Assembly: GCF_004327355.1 (NCBI RefSeq)
Contig: NZ_QJUM01000016.1
Coordinates: 62,001 to 126,000, forward strand
DNA from: Phytopseudomonas dryadis
GTDB lineage: Bacteria; Pseudomonadota; Gammaproteobacteria; Pseudomonadales; Pseudomonadaceae
Direction of reading: 5' to 3'
DNA length: 64,000 bases
The notes under the pieces were generated by a model. It did no database searches and was not told the DNA's origin. It saw only the letters and a list, made by a program, of their open reading frames with translations. Positions 33,374-41,190 of the stretch are shown here, one piece after another (the first letter of the stretch is position 1; every line of letters begins with the position of its first letter). The translations under genes and the position numbers were made by a program.

Positions 33374-35410
33374 ATGCACAACGACCCCCTTCTCCAGCCC
33401 TATGCGATCCGTCACCTGCAGCTGCGCAACCGCGTCGTCAGCACCTCCCACGAGCCGGCCTACAGCGAGGCCGGCCTGCCGAAGCGGCGTTACCGCGACT
33501 ACCTGGTGGAAAAGGCCCGCGGCGGCGTTGGCCTGAACATGTTCGGCGGCTCGGCCATCGTCGCCCCGGACAGCCCGCCGGCGTTCGGCAACCTGGAAAT
33601 CTACCGGGACGATATCGTGCCCTGGTTTCGCGAACTGAGCGACGCGGTGCACGCGCACGGCAGTGCGCTGATGTGCCAGATCTCTCACCTGGGCTGGCGC
33701 GGCAGCAACTTCACTGGCGACTGGCTGCCCCTGATCTGGCCGACCCATGGCCGCGAATCGGCCCACCGCAGCTTCACCAAGAAAGCCGAAGACTGGGATC
33801 TGGCGCGGATCATCGGGCAGTACGCCAGCGCCGCCCAGCGTTGCCGGGACGGCGGCCTGGACGGTGTCGAGCTGGAAGCCTACGGCCATCTGCTGGATGC
33901 GTTCTGGCCGCCGGCCAATACCCGCGACGATCGATGGGGCGGCAGCCTCGAGGGGCGCATGCGTTTTTCCCTGGAGGTGGTCGATGCCGTGCGCAAGGCG
34001 GTCGGGCAGGACTTCATCGTCGGCATCCGCATGGTGGTGGAGGACGACACGCCGGGTGGCCTCGGCCGGGAGGAGGGGCTGAGCATCGCCCGCACCCTGC
34101 AGGATCACGGCATCGACTTCATCAGCGTGATCAAGGGCCGCATCGACAGCGAGGTCGCCCTGTCCAAGGTCATCCCCGGCATGGGCACGCCCAGTGCCCC
34201 GCACCTCGAACTGGCCGGTGCGGTGAAGCGCGTCGTGTCGATTCCGGTGATGCACGCCGCACGCATCAGCGACGTGGCGACGGCCCGCCACGCCCTGCGC
34301 GAAGGCTTCGTCGATCTGGTGGGCCTGACCCGGCCGCAGATGGCCGACCCGTACCTGCTGGCCAAGGTCGCCGCCGGCCAGGAAGAGCGCATCCGCCCGT
34401 GCGTGGGGGCGAGCTACTGCATCGATCGCATCTATATTTCCGGCCAGGCCCACTGCCTGCACAACCCGGCGACCGGACGGGAAACCTCGCTGCCCCACGA
34501 AATCACCGAAAAAGCCGCCATCGCCCGCCAGGTGCTGGTCGTCGGGGCCGGGCCGGCCGGACTGGAGGCCGCCCGCGTCGCGGCGCAGCGTGGGCATCGG
34601 GTGACTGTGCTGGAAGCGGCCGATCAGGCCGGCGGCCAGGTCCGCATCGCGGCGCTGCCGATGCGCCGGCGCGAACTCATCGGCCTGATCGACTGGCGCG
34701 TTTCCGAGTGCGAGCGTCTGGGCGTACGCTTTCACTTCAACCGCTTCGCCCAGCAAGACGAGGTGCTGGCTGAAAACGCGGATGTGGTGATCATCGCCAC
34801 CGGTGGCTTGCCCAATACGGATTTCCTCGAAGCCGGCGGCGAACTCGTCTCGACCACCTGGGACGTCTTGACCGGCGCGGTGAAGCCACGCGGCGATGTG
34901 CTGGTCTTCGACTACCACGGCGGCCACCAGGCCATGAGTGCCGGAGAGCTGCTGTGCGGGCAGCCCGACGTCCGCCTGGAATACATGACCAGCGAACGCA
35001 GCATGGGTCCCGATGTCGGCGGGCTGAACATGCCGCCCTACCTGCGTGCCTTCGCCCGGCACGCGGTGCGCCAGACCCTGGCTCACCGGGTCACCGCCGT
35101 ACAGCGCGACAACGGCCGCCTCAAGGTCAGCCTGTACGACGACTATGGCGAATGTGCGCGCGAGCGCATCGTCGACCATGTGGTGGTCGAACACGGCACC
35201 TTGCCCCTGGACGATCTGTACTTTTCGCTACGCGAATACGCGAGCAACGCCGGCGAACTGGATCTCGACGCCTTCGTCGCGCTGCGCCCGCAACGTATCG
35301 AGCGCAACCCGGCCGGGCGTTTCCAGCTCTTTCGCATCGGCGATGCGGTGAACAGCCGGGATATCCATGCCGCCATCTACGACGCGATGCGCTTGAGCCT
35401 GGCGCTCTGA
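33374..35410 (+). CDS. NADH:flavin oxidoreductase, DgcA/stachydrine-demethylase-like
   Basis: This 678-residue protein is built like 2,4-dienoyl-CoA reductase and trimethylamine dehydrogenase: an N-terminal FMN TIM barrel (residues ~1-340, with MCQISHLGWRGSNFTG and GGSLEGRMRFSLEV), a short iron-sulfur region CVGASYCIDRIY...HCLHN, and a C-terminal FAD/NAD domain starting at VLVVGAGPAGLEAARVAA. The Cys pattern C-x5-C-x11-C shows only three cysteines; the second ligand of the usual set is Ala here. Relatives remove N-methyl groups from dimethylglycine or N-methylproline (stachydrine). Its pairing with a betaine-type binding protein fits such a role. ATG 33374 was chosen for its family-like MHNDPLLQPYAIRHLQLRNRVV opening, with GAGAG upstream. 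Confidence 0.85.
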   Translation: MHNDPLLQPYAIRHLQLRNRVVSTSHEPAYSEAGLPKRRYRDYLVEKARGGVGLNMFGGSAIVAPDSPPAFGNLEIYRDDIVPWFRELSDAVHAHGSALMCQISHLGWRGSNFTGDWLPLIWPTHGRESAHRSFTKKAEDWDLARIIGQYASAAQRCRDGGLDGVELEAYGHLLDAFWPPANTRDDRWGGSLEGRMRFSLEVVDAVRKAVGQDFIVGIRMVVEDDTPGGLGREEGLSIARTLQDHGIDFISVIKGRIDSEVALSKVIPGMGTPSAPHLELAGAVKRVVSIPVMHAARISDVATARHALREGFVDLVGLTRPQMADPYLLAKVAAGQEERIRPCVGASYCIDRIYISGQAHCLHNPATGRETSLPHEITEKAAIARQVLVVGAGPAGLEAARVAAQRGHRVTVLEAADQAGGQVRIAALPMRRRELIGLIDWRVSECERLGVRFHFNRFAQQDEVLAENADVVIIATGGLPNTDFLEAGGELVSTTWDVLTGAVKPRGDVLVFDYHGGHQAMSAGELLCGQPDVRLEYMTSERSMGPDVGGLNMPPYLRAFARHAVRQTLAHRVTAVQRDNGRLKVSLYDDYGECARERIVDHVVVEHGTLPLDDLYFSLREYASNAGELDLDAFVALRPQRIERNPAGRFQLFRIGDAVNSRDIHAAIYDAMRLSLAL

Positions 35411-35491
35411 CGAGGACGGATTCTTGTCGGCTGCAGGTGCCGTCCAACAATGAATCCGTGTCCTTTTTCCAGCGTTCGGGGCCTGGAGCGG

Positions 35492-35770
35492 TCAGCCCTT
35501 TTCCATCAGTCCATCCAGTCGCGACACGGCATCGGCCGGCAGTTCCACGCTCGCCGCCGCCAGCTTCTGCTGCAAGTGCGTGACCTGGAATCAGCAGGAT
35601 GTTCGGCGAGCGTTGCAGCAGCCAGGCGATGGCGACCTGCATGGGCGTGGCGTTCAATGCCGTCGCGACCTCGTCGAGCACGCTCGATTGCAACGGGCTG
35701 AAACCACCTGGCGGGAAGAAGGGCACGTAGGCGATCCCGTCGGCTGCGAGGCTGTCGATCAGGGCGGATA
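35492..35770 (-). pseudogene. Aldo/keto reductase remnant (C-terminal part, frameshifted)
   Basis: On the minus strand the sequence reads SLAADGIAYVPFFPPGGF, then LDEVATALNATPMQVAIAWL and LQRSPNILLIPG, a clear aldo/keto reductase C-terminal segment. Directly after IPG the frame breaks, and the family's final part (HLQQKLAAASVELPADAVSRL, then GLMEKG and a stop at 35492-35494) continues in another frame, with about four expected residues missing. The N-terminal two thirds are absent. The upstream end meets a LysR remnant on the other strand at about 35770-35776, so a deletion removed the front halves of a divergent gene pair. Confidence 0.75.
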
Positions 35771-35775
35771 CTTCG

Positions 35776-35921
35776 ATGACGGTCGCCTGACGCCCGTGCT
35801 GGAGTCCTGCTGGGTGAGTTTCTTGTATTACCCGGGGCGCCGACTGTTGCCCGCGCCGTTGCGGGCATTCGTCGATTACGTGAAGCTCGAGAGCCCTGGC
35901 GTGTTTGCTTCCAGAGCTTAG
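35776..35921 (+). pseudogene. LysR regulator remnant (C-terminal tail only)
   Basis: The plus strand reads DDGRLTPVLESCWVSFLYY then PGRRLLPAPLRAFVDYVK, the standard last ~40 residues of a LysR-type effector domain, with its own stop at 35919-35921. Nothing of the DNA-binding domain remains. It abuts the aldo/keto reductase remnant; divergent aldo/keto reductase-LysR pairs are common in Pseudomonas. Confidence 0.7.
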
Positions 35922-35958
35922 GTTCTGTACGAAAAATGCCTGGGTGAAAGACAGCATC

Positions 35959-35972
35959 GCCGGCAAGCCGGC
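35959..35972. repeat. REP-like palindrome
   Basis: GCCGGC-aa-GCCGGC is followed by TCCTACA, the usual core of Pseudomonas REP sequences. A related core, TGCCGGCA, is at 58400-58407. Confidence 0.6.
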
Positions 35973-36192
35973 TCCTACAAAAAGCGTGCTCTGCGCAATA
36001 AACCTTATCTGATCGGCATCAGGCATCCCCAGCCTGGGGAGCGTGACGCTGCAGGCTTGTGTGCCCGAATCCCTGGCAGAGCCAATCCGACGAACGGTTT
36101 TATCCCGCTGGAATCCCTGGCGCAGAGCCATCGCCATTTGGCGCCAGGCCCCCGCGAAAGGCCCTTTTCCGGGCCGTCGACAACGCTGTGGC

Positions 36193-36222
36193 TTGGCAAG
36201 AACTTTTTTCATCTCCTATCCT
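36193..36222 (+). promoter_or_regulatory. Promoter of the itaconate-like catabolic cluster
   Basis: TTGGCA (36193-36198) and TATCCT (36217-36222) are separated by 18 bases, a good sigma-70 pair. Transcription would start within the palindrome that begins at 36222, and the MaoC gene begins at 36289. Confidence 0.55.
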
Positions 36223-36237
36223 GTTGTCCGGACAACA
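36222..36237. promoter_or_regulatory. Perfect 16-bp operator candidate (GntR-type)
   Basis: TGTTGTCCGGACAACA is a perfect palindrome that begins at the last base of the -10 box, and its half GGACAACA recurs at 36265-36272. The cluster encodes its own GntR/HutC-type protein (43525), and an imperfect version TGTCC-GGT-GGACA lies at the start of that gene (43550-43562). Binding by this GntR protein is an inference from position and symmetry. Confidence 0.65.
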
Positions 36238-36288
36238 TGATAACCAAGACGAGCATCGATCGTCGGACAACAAGAAGGAGTTCCCTCC

Positions 36289-36804
36289 ATGAGCGTCAAG
36301 CAGATTGGCGAGCAGCGTTATCGCGGGCAGATCGGCCGCTATTTCGAGGATTTCGAGATCGGCGACGTGTATGAGCATCGCCCCGGGCGCACCATCACCG
36401 AGAGCGACAACATCCAGTTTTCCCTGCTGACCATGAACCTGCATCCAATGCACTGCGACGCGGCCTATGCGGCCAGGAGCGAATTCGGCAAACCACTGGT
36501 CAACAGCGGCCTGACGGTGGCCATCGTGCTCGGCATGACGGTGCCGGACGTCAGCGGCAAGGCCATCGCCAACCTCGGCTGGACCGATATCAGGCTCACC
36601 GCGCCGGTGTTTCCCGGCGACACGATCTATGCCGCTTCGCAAGTGCTCGACAAGCGCGAATCCAGGTCGCGGCCCAATCAGGGAATCATCACCGTCAAGA
36701 CCACCGGCACCAAGGCCGACGGCACGGTGTTCATGACCTTCGAGCGCAACGTGCTGATCCAGAAACGCGAGGGCAACACCCTCGACGAGGCGGCGGGTTA
36801 CTGA
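36289..36804 (+). CDS. MaoC-family enoyl-CoA hydratase (mesaconyl/itaconyl-CoA hydratase-like)
   Basis: This 171-residue hot-dog-fold protein carries the MaoC hydratase motif region TITESDNIQFSLLTMNLHPMHCD with the Asn/Asp and His catalytic pair, and RLTAPVFPGDTIYAASQVL. It should add water to an unsaturated dicarboxylyl-CoA in the cytoplasm. With the class III CoA-transferase and CitE-like lyase of the same cluster it would form the three-step activation, hydration and cleavage route known for itaconate (Ict, Ich, Ccl) or mesaconate. AAGGAG precedes the ATG at 36289. It is the first gene behind the promoter and palindromic operator. Confidence 0.85.
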   Translation: MSVKQIGEQRYRGQIGRYFEDFEIGDVYEHRPGRTITESDNIQFSLLTMNLHPMHCDAAYAARSEFGKPLVNSGLTVAIVLGMTVPDVSGKAIANLGWTDIRLTAPVFPGDTIYAASQVLDKRESRSRPNQGIITVKTTGTKADGTVFMTFERNVLIQKREGNTLDEAAGY

Positions 36805-36883
36805 GCCTGCGCTGCCCCTGATTCCCTTCCATCGCTCACGCTGTACCGACGTTCCTCAACAACAACAAATACGAGGAAATACC

Positions 36884-37882
36884 ATGTCCATGCTAACGCG
36901 CGTCATCGCGGCATCCGCCGCAGCCTGCACCCTGGCGGCCTTCACCCCGGCCGCCCTGGCCGAGGAGCTGGTGCTGCCCAACGAGGTGGCGGCCAGCCAC
37001 TGGAAGACCGGCTACATGAACCAGTTCGCCGAGCTGGTGGGCAAGCGCACCGGCGGCGAGATCGACGTCAAGGTCTTCCCTTCCTCCCAGCTGTACAACG
37101 ACCAGGACGCCCTGGCCGCGCTCGGCACGGGCGCGGTGCAGATGGTCTGGCCGGTGGCGGTGCGCATCGAAACCATCGACCCGCGCCTGGGCGCCATCAA
37201 CCTGCCGTTCACCCTCACCGACGAGCTGATGACCGACCAGTGCTACGCCAAGGGCCTGACCGAGCTGATGTCGTCCTACATCGAGCCGCGCAACCTGAAG
37301 ATCCTCGGCCTGCTGCGCGCCGCCGACCTGTTCTTCGTGTTCGCCAACCGCGAGGTGCGGAAGCTCGAGGACGTGAAGGGCGCCAAGGTGCGGGTGATCG
37401 GCGGCCGGGTGTTCCTCGACACCATCCGCAGCCTGGGCGCCAGCCCGGTGTCGATGCCCGCCTCGGAAATGAGCAGCGCCCTCGGCCAGGGCGCCATCGA
37501 TGGCGTCTTCACCTCCGCCGCCGGCTGGGCCGAGATGATCGGCAAGACCGGCAAGTACGCCTGGTACGTGCCGAACTTCTCGTTGAGCACTTACGCCGTG
37601 GTGGTCGACAAGACGTGGTTCGACGCCCTGCCGCAGACGCAGCAGGAGGCGATCACCGGCAGCATGGACGAGATCGTCGCCAAGCAGTGGAAGGAGGTGG
37701 TGGTCGAGGATCAGCAACTGATCGACAAGATGACCGCCCAGGGCCTGGCGTTCCACACCGCCACGCCCGAGGAAATCACCCGCTGGGAACAGGTTTCCGA
37801 GGCGAACAAGCAGACCTTCGCCGCCGCCCATCCGGACGTGTTGCCGGCGATGCAGGCCATCGCGAAGAGGTGTGGCCAATGA
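36884..37882 (+). CDS. dctP: TRAP transporter substrate-binding protein (DctP family)
   Basis: This 332-residue secreted binding protein has a signal peptide (MSMLTRVIAASAAACTLAAF, cleavage near ALA-EE). Characteristic DctP features are NQFAELVGKRTGGEIDVKVFPSSQL, VRVIGGRVFLDTIRSLGASPVSMPASEMSSALGQG (including the Arg that binds a carboxylate) and IDGVFTSAAGWAEM. TRAP binding proteins capture C4-C6 mono- and dicarboxylates. The stop overlaps the start of the dctQ gene (ATGA). In Pseudomonas aeruginosa the itaconate operon also contains a TRAP system, which supports a C5-dicarboxylate ligand. Confidence 0.9.
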   Translation: MSMLTRVIAASAAACTLAAFTPAALAEELVLPNEVAASHWKTGYMNQFAELVGKRTGGEIDVKVFPSSQLYNDQDALAALGTGAVQMVWPVAVRIETIDPRLGAINLPFTLTDELMTDQCYAKGLTELMSSYIEPRNLKILGLLRAADLFFVFANREVRKLEDVKGAKVRVIGGRVFLDTIRSLGASPVSMPASEMSSALGQGAIDGVFTSAAGWAEMIGKTGKYAWYVPNFSLSTYAVVVDKTWFDALPQTQQEAITGSMDEIVAKQWKEVVVEDQQLIDKMTAQGLAFHTATPEEITRWEQVSEANKQTFAAAHPDVLPAMQAIAKRCGQ

Positions 37883-38469
37883 GCGTCCATCCTTCGACCG
37901 TGAAGCCGGCGGACAAGGTGCTCGGCGACGCCTCGCTGGTGGTCAAGCCGCAGCGGCGCAACCTGTGGCTGCTGTTCGAGCGCAAGGTGCTGCTCAACGT
38001 CGCCACCGGCATGTTCATGCTGGCCATCGCGGTGATGCTCTACGAGGGCGTGCTGCGCGCCACCGTCGGCAGCAGCGCGTTCTGGGCCGAGGAAAGCGTG
38101 CGCTACCTGATGGTCTGGGCGTTCTTCCTGACCCTGGGCGCCGCTGGCAATGCCGGCAACCACATCCGCACCGAGATGCTGGTCGAGCGCCTGCCGCCCG
38201 CGCTGAAGAAGGCCTGCCTGGTGCTGTCGAGCCTGGTCGGCATCGGCTTCTGCAGCCTGCTGTTCTACGCCGCGCTGCCCCAGGTCAAGCGCTACTACAG
38301 CATGGGCATGGTCACCGAATCGAACCTCGATCTGCCGTTGTGGCTGCTGTTCATGGTCATGCCGCTGGGGGCCTTGCTGTTCCTCACCTATTACCTGCGC
38401 TGCCTGATTCTCGCCCTGCGCGGCCGGGATCCGTTCGGCAACGGTGAAATCACCGGTTCGCAACTCTAG
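37879..38469 (+). CDS. dctQ: TRAP transporter small membrane subunit (DctQ family)
   Basis: This 196-residue protein has four hydrophobic segments in its second to last parts (for example NVATGMFMLAIAVMLYEGVLR and LMVWAFFLTLGAAGNAGNHIR), with the conserved acidic/basic pattern FWAEESVRYLMVW typical of DctQ. It anchors the binding protein cycle to the large DctM subunit. The start at 37879 overlaps the dctP stop by four bases, so translation is coupled. An unusually long polar N-terminal stretch of about 35 residues precedes the first membrane segment. Confidence 0.88.
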   Translation: MSVHPSTVKPADKVLGDASLVVKPQRRNLWLLFERKVLLNVATGMFMLAIAVMLYEGVLRATVGSSAFWAEESVRYLMVWAFFLTLGAAGNAGNHIRTEMLVERLPPALKKACLVLSSLVGIGFCSLLFYAALPQVKRYYSMGMVTESNLDLPLWLLFMVMPLGALLFLTYYLRCLILALRGRDPFGNGEITGSQL

Positions 38470-38479
38470 GAGCGCCGTC

Positions 38480-39751
38480 ATGCTGTTACTTCTCGCTCTG
38501 CTGACGATGCTGATGTTCCTCGCCATCGGCACCCATGTGGCGGTCGCCCTCGGGCTGGTCACCACCGGGCTGATCCTGTTCGTCGCCGGCGTGCCGACCA
38601 CCGTCATCGCCCAGACCGCCTTCAAGTCCATCAACAGCTACCCGTTGATGGCCATTCCGATGTTCGTCCTGGCCGGCAACCTGATGATGCGCGGCAACAT
38701 CGCCGAGCTGCTGATCCAGCTGGTCGGCAGCGTGGTGCGCGCGGTGCGCGGCGGCCTGGCGCTGACGGCGATGATCGCCAGCGTGTTCTTCGCCGCGGTG
38801 TCCGGCTCCAGCGTCGGTTCGGCGGCGGCCATCGGCTCCTCGACCGTCGGCGGGCTGACCAAGGAGAACTATCCGCCGCGTTTTTCCGCCGCCATCGTCG
38901 CGGTGGGCGGCACCCTGGGGTTGATGATTCCGCCGTCGCTGGGCTTCATCCTGATCGGCTCGATCGTCGGCCTGCCGGTGGACCAGCTGTTCATCGCCGG
39001 CGTGCTGCCGGGGCTGATGGAAGCCTGCCTGCTGATGATCGCGGTGATGTTCTTCTCGCGCCGCAACGGCTACGGCGCCCAGGCCCAGCGGGCCGACTGG
39101 CGCGCCTTCAGCCGCAGGCTGCCCGGCGCCGGCGCCGCCTTGCTGATGCCGGTGCTGATCCTCGGCAGCATCTACACCGGCTACCTGACGCCCACCGAAG
39201 TGTCGGCCTTCGCCGCCGCCTACGCCGCCTTCCTGTGCCTGGTGGTGTACCGCAGCGTGACCCTGGGCGGTATCTGGGACGTGGCCCGCGATTCGCTGCT
39301 GCAGACCACCATGATCTTCGCCGTGGTCATGGGCGGCAGCCTGATCGGCTTCGCCCTGGCGCGCATGGGCGTGTCGGCCAGCCTGGTGGCAATGGTCAGC
39401 GCCATGGACCTGAGCCCCTGGCAGTTCCTGCTCATGGCCAACTGCATCCTGCTGATCCTCGGCATGTTCCTCGACGGCATCGCCCTGATCGTGCTGACCG
39501 CGCCATTGCTGTTCCCCATCGCCACGCACCTGGGCATCAACCCGATCCACTTCGCCGTGATCATGGTGGCCAACGTCGAGATCGCCACCATCACGCCGCC
39601 CATCGGCCTCAACCTGTTCGTCATGGCCGGTATTTCCAAGCAGCCGGTGCACGAAGTGGCGCGCGGTGTGGCGCCGTTCTACGGGGTGCGCCTGCTGGGC
39701 CTGATGCTGATCACCTTCGTTCCGGCGATTTCGCTTGCGCTGGTCAACTGA
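38480..39751 (+). CDS. dctM: TRAP transporter large membrane subunit (DctM family)
   Basis: This is a 423-residue integral membrane protein of normal DctM length with about twelve hydrophobic segments. Family markers are AIPMFVLAGNLMMRGNIAELLIQL, FFAAVSGSSVGSAAAIGS and ITPPIGLNLFVMAGIS. It forms the Na+- or H+-coupled translocation pathway with DctQ. AGGAG ends about 7 bases before the ATG at 38480. It lies 10 bases after dctQ and 14 before the MmgE/PrpD gene. Confidence 0.92.
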   Translation: MLLLLALLTMLMFLAIGTHVAVALGLVTTGLILFVAGVPTTVIAQTAFKSINSYPLMAIPMFVLAGNLMMRGNIAELLIQLVGSVVRAVRGGLALTAMIASVFFAAVSGSSVGSAAAIGSSTVGGLTKENYPPRFSAAIVAVGGTLGLMIPPSLGFILIGSIVGLPVDQLFIAGVLPGLMEACLLMIAVMFFSRRNGYGAQAQRADWRAFSRRLPGAGAALLMPVLILGSIYTGYLTPTEVSAFAAAYAAFLCLVVYRSVTLGGIWDVARDSLLQTTMIFAVVMGGSLIGFALARMGVSASLVAMVSAMDLSPWQFLLMANCILLILGMFLDGIALIVLTAPLLFPIATHLGINPIHFAVIMVANVEIATITPPIGLNLFVMAGISKQPVHEVARGVAPFYGVRLLGLMLITFVPAISLALVN

Positions 39752-39765
39752 CGAGGACAACAACA

Positions 39766-41157
39766 ATGAATGCCTCTACCGATACACCCATCGCCGCGAC
39801 CCTGGCCAGCTTCGCCGCAGGGCTGCACTACGACGCCATTGCCGAGGCGGCACGCGAGCGCGCCAAGTACCTGATCCTCGACGCCGTGGGCATCGCCCTG
39901 GCCTCGACCCGCTACGAGTTCGCCCAGCGCACGCTGTCCGCGGCCCGCGAACTGGGCGAGGGCGACAGCGACGTGATCGGCCTCGGCGCCAGGCTGTCGC
40001 TGCGCGATGCCATGCTGCTCAACGGCGTGCTGGTGCATGGCCTGGACTACGACGACACCCACGGTCGCGGGGTGATCCACGCCACCGCCAGCTGCTTGCC
40101 GGCGGCCCTCGGCATCGCCGCGCAGTACGACGCCAGCGGCCGCGACCTGCTCACCGCCTACGTCCTCGGCATGGAAGTGGCGACCCGCCTCGGCGCGGTG
40201 GCCAGGGGCGGCTTCCACCAGGTCGGCTTCCATCCCACCGGCCTGATCGGTGCCTTCGGTTGCGCGCTGATCGCCGGCAAGCTGCAGGGCCAGAGCGCCG
40301 CGCAACTGGCGATGACCCAGGGCATCGTGCTCAGCACCGCGTCGGGCAGCCTGGAGTTCCTCGAGGACGGCGCCTGGACCAAGCGCATGCACCCGGGTTG
40401 GGCCGGTGTCGCCGGGCTCACTGCGGCGACCCTGGCCCGTCACGGTTTCACCGGGCCGAAGGCGGTGTACGAAGGGCGCTTCGGCCTGTTCAAGAGCCAC
40501 CTGGGCGAGCGTGAGGCCGAATGCGATTACGCCCTGGCCACGGAGAACCTCGGCAGCACCTGGGAGGTCGGCGAAGTGGCGGTCAAGCCGCTGCCGGCCT
40601 GCCACTTCACCCATGCCGTGGCCGACGCCGCGGTGATCCTGCATGGCCAGGGCGTGCGGGCCGAGGACATCGTCCGCGTCACCGCGCTGATGCCCAGGGA
40701 AACCATCGCCATCGTCTGCGAACCCGAGGCCGGCAAGCGCAAGCCGGCGAGCAGCTACGAGGCGCAGTTCAGCGTGCCCTACGCCATCGCCAGCGGCCTG
40801 CTGCGCGGGCGCTTCGGCCTGCCGGACCTGGAGCCGCAAGGCTTCGCCGATCCGGCCGCCCTGGCGCTGATGGAGAAGATCCACTACCAGGTCGATCCCG
40901 ACTCCGGCTTCCCCCGGCATTACTCCGGCGAGGTGATCGTCACCCTGCGCGACGGCCGCCAGTTGCGTCACCGCGAGGCGATCAACCGTGGCGCCGCCGA
41001 CCGCCCGCTGTCCAGCGCCGACATCGTCGCCAAGTACCGCGACAACGCCCACACCGCCGTGGCGCCGCAGCGCGCCGAGGCGATTCTCGATGCCGTGTTC
41101 AACCTCGACGCCGGCAGCGCCCGCGAACTGTCCCGCGCGCTCGCCGCCGCCGCCTGA
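39766..41157 (+). CDS. MmgE/PrpD-family protein
   Basis: This 463-residue protein has the MmgE/PrpD fold: ERAKYLILDAVGIALASTRYEF, LNGVLVHGLDYDDTHGRGVIHAT (the active-site region) and KRMHPGWAGVAGLTAATLARHGF. The family includes 2-methylcitrate dehydratase and cis-aconitate decarboxylase, the enzyme that makes itaconate in fungi and mammals, so this member probably handles a tricarboxylic or C5-C7 dicarboxylic acid. A homologue also sits in the P. aeruginosa itaconate operon without an assigned step. GAGGA precedes the ATG at 39766. Confidence 0.88.
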   Translation: MNASTDTPIAATLASFAAGLHYDAIAEAARERAKYLILDAVGIALASTRYEFAQRTLSAARELGEGDSDVIGLGARLSLRDAMLLNGVLVHGLDYDDTHGRGVIHATASCLPAALGIAAQYDASGRDLLTAYVLGMEVATRLGAVARGGFHQVGFHPTGLIGAFGCALIAGKLQGQSAAQLAMTQGIVLSTASGSLEFLEDGAWTKRMHPGWAGVAGLTAATLARHGFTGPKAVYEGRFGLFKSHLGEREAECDYALATENLGSTWEVGEVAVKPLPACHFTHAVADAAVILHGQGVRAEDIVRVTALMPRETIAIVCEPEAGKRKPASSYEAQFSVPYAIASGLLRGRFGLPDLEPQGFADPAALALMEKIHYQVDPDSGFPRHYSGEVIVTLRDGRQLRHREAINRGAADRPLSSADIVAKYRDNAHTAVAPQRAEAILDAVFNLDAGSARELSRALAAAA

Positions 41158-41190
41158 TTGCCCTGACCAGAACCATTCGGAGACACCGCG

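Larger units (their letters stand above)
35922..36288. other. Non-coding leader region with a REP element and a promoter/operator
   Basis: After the pseudogene scar this 367-base stretch shows no supported gene. It holds a REP-type repeat GCCGGCaaGCCGGC at 35959-35972 followed by TCCTACA, a common Pseudomonas signature, and the promoter and operator of the next cluster at 36193-36272. Confidence 0.6.
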
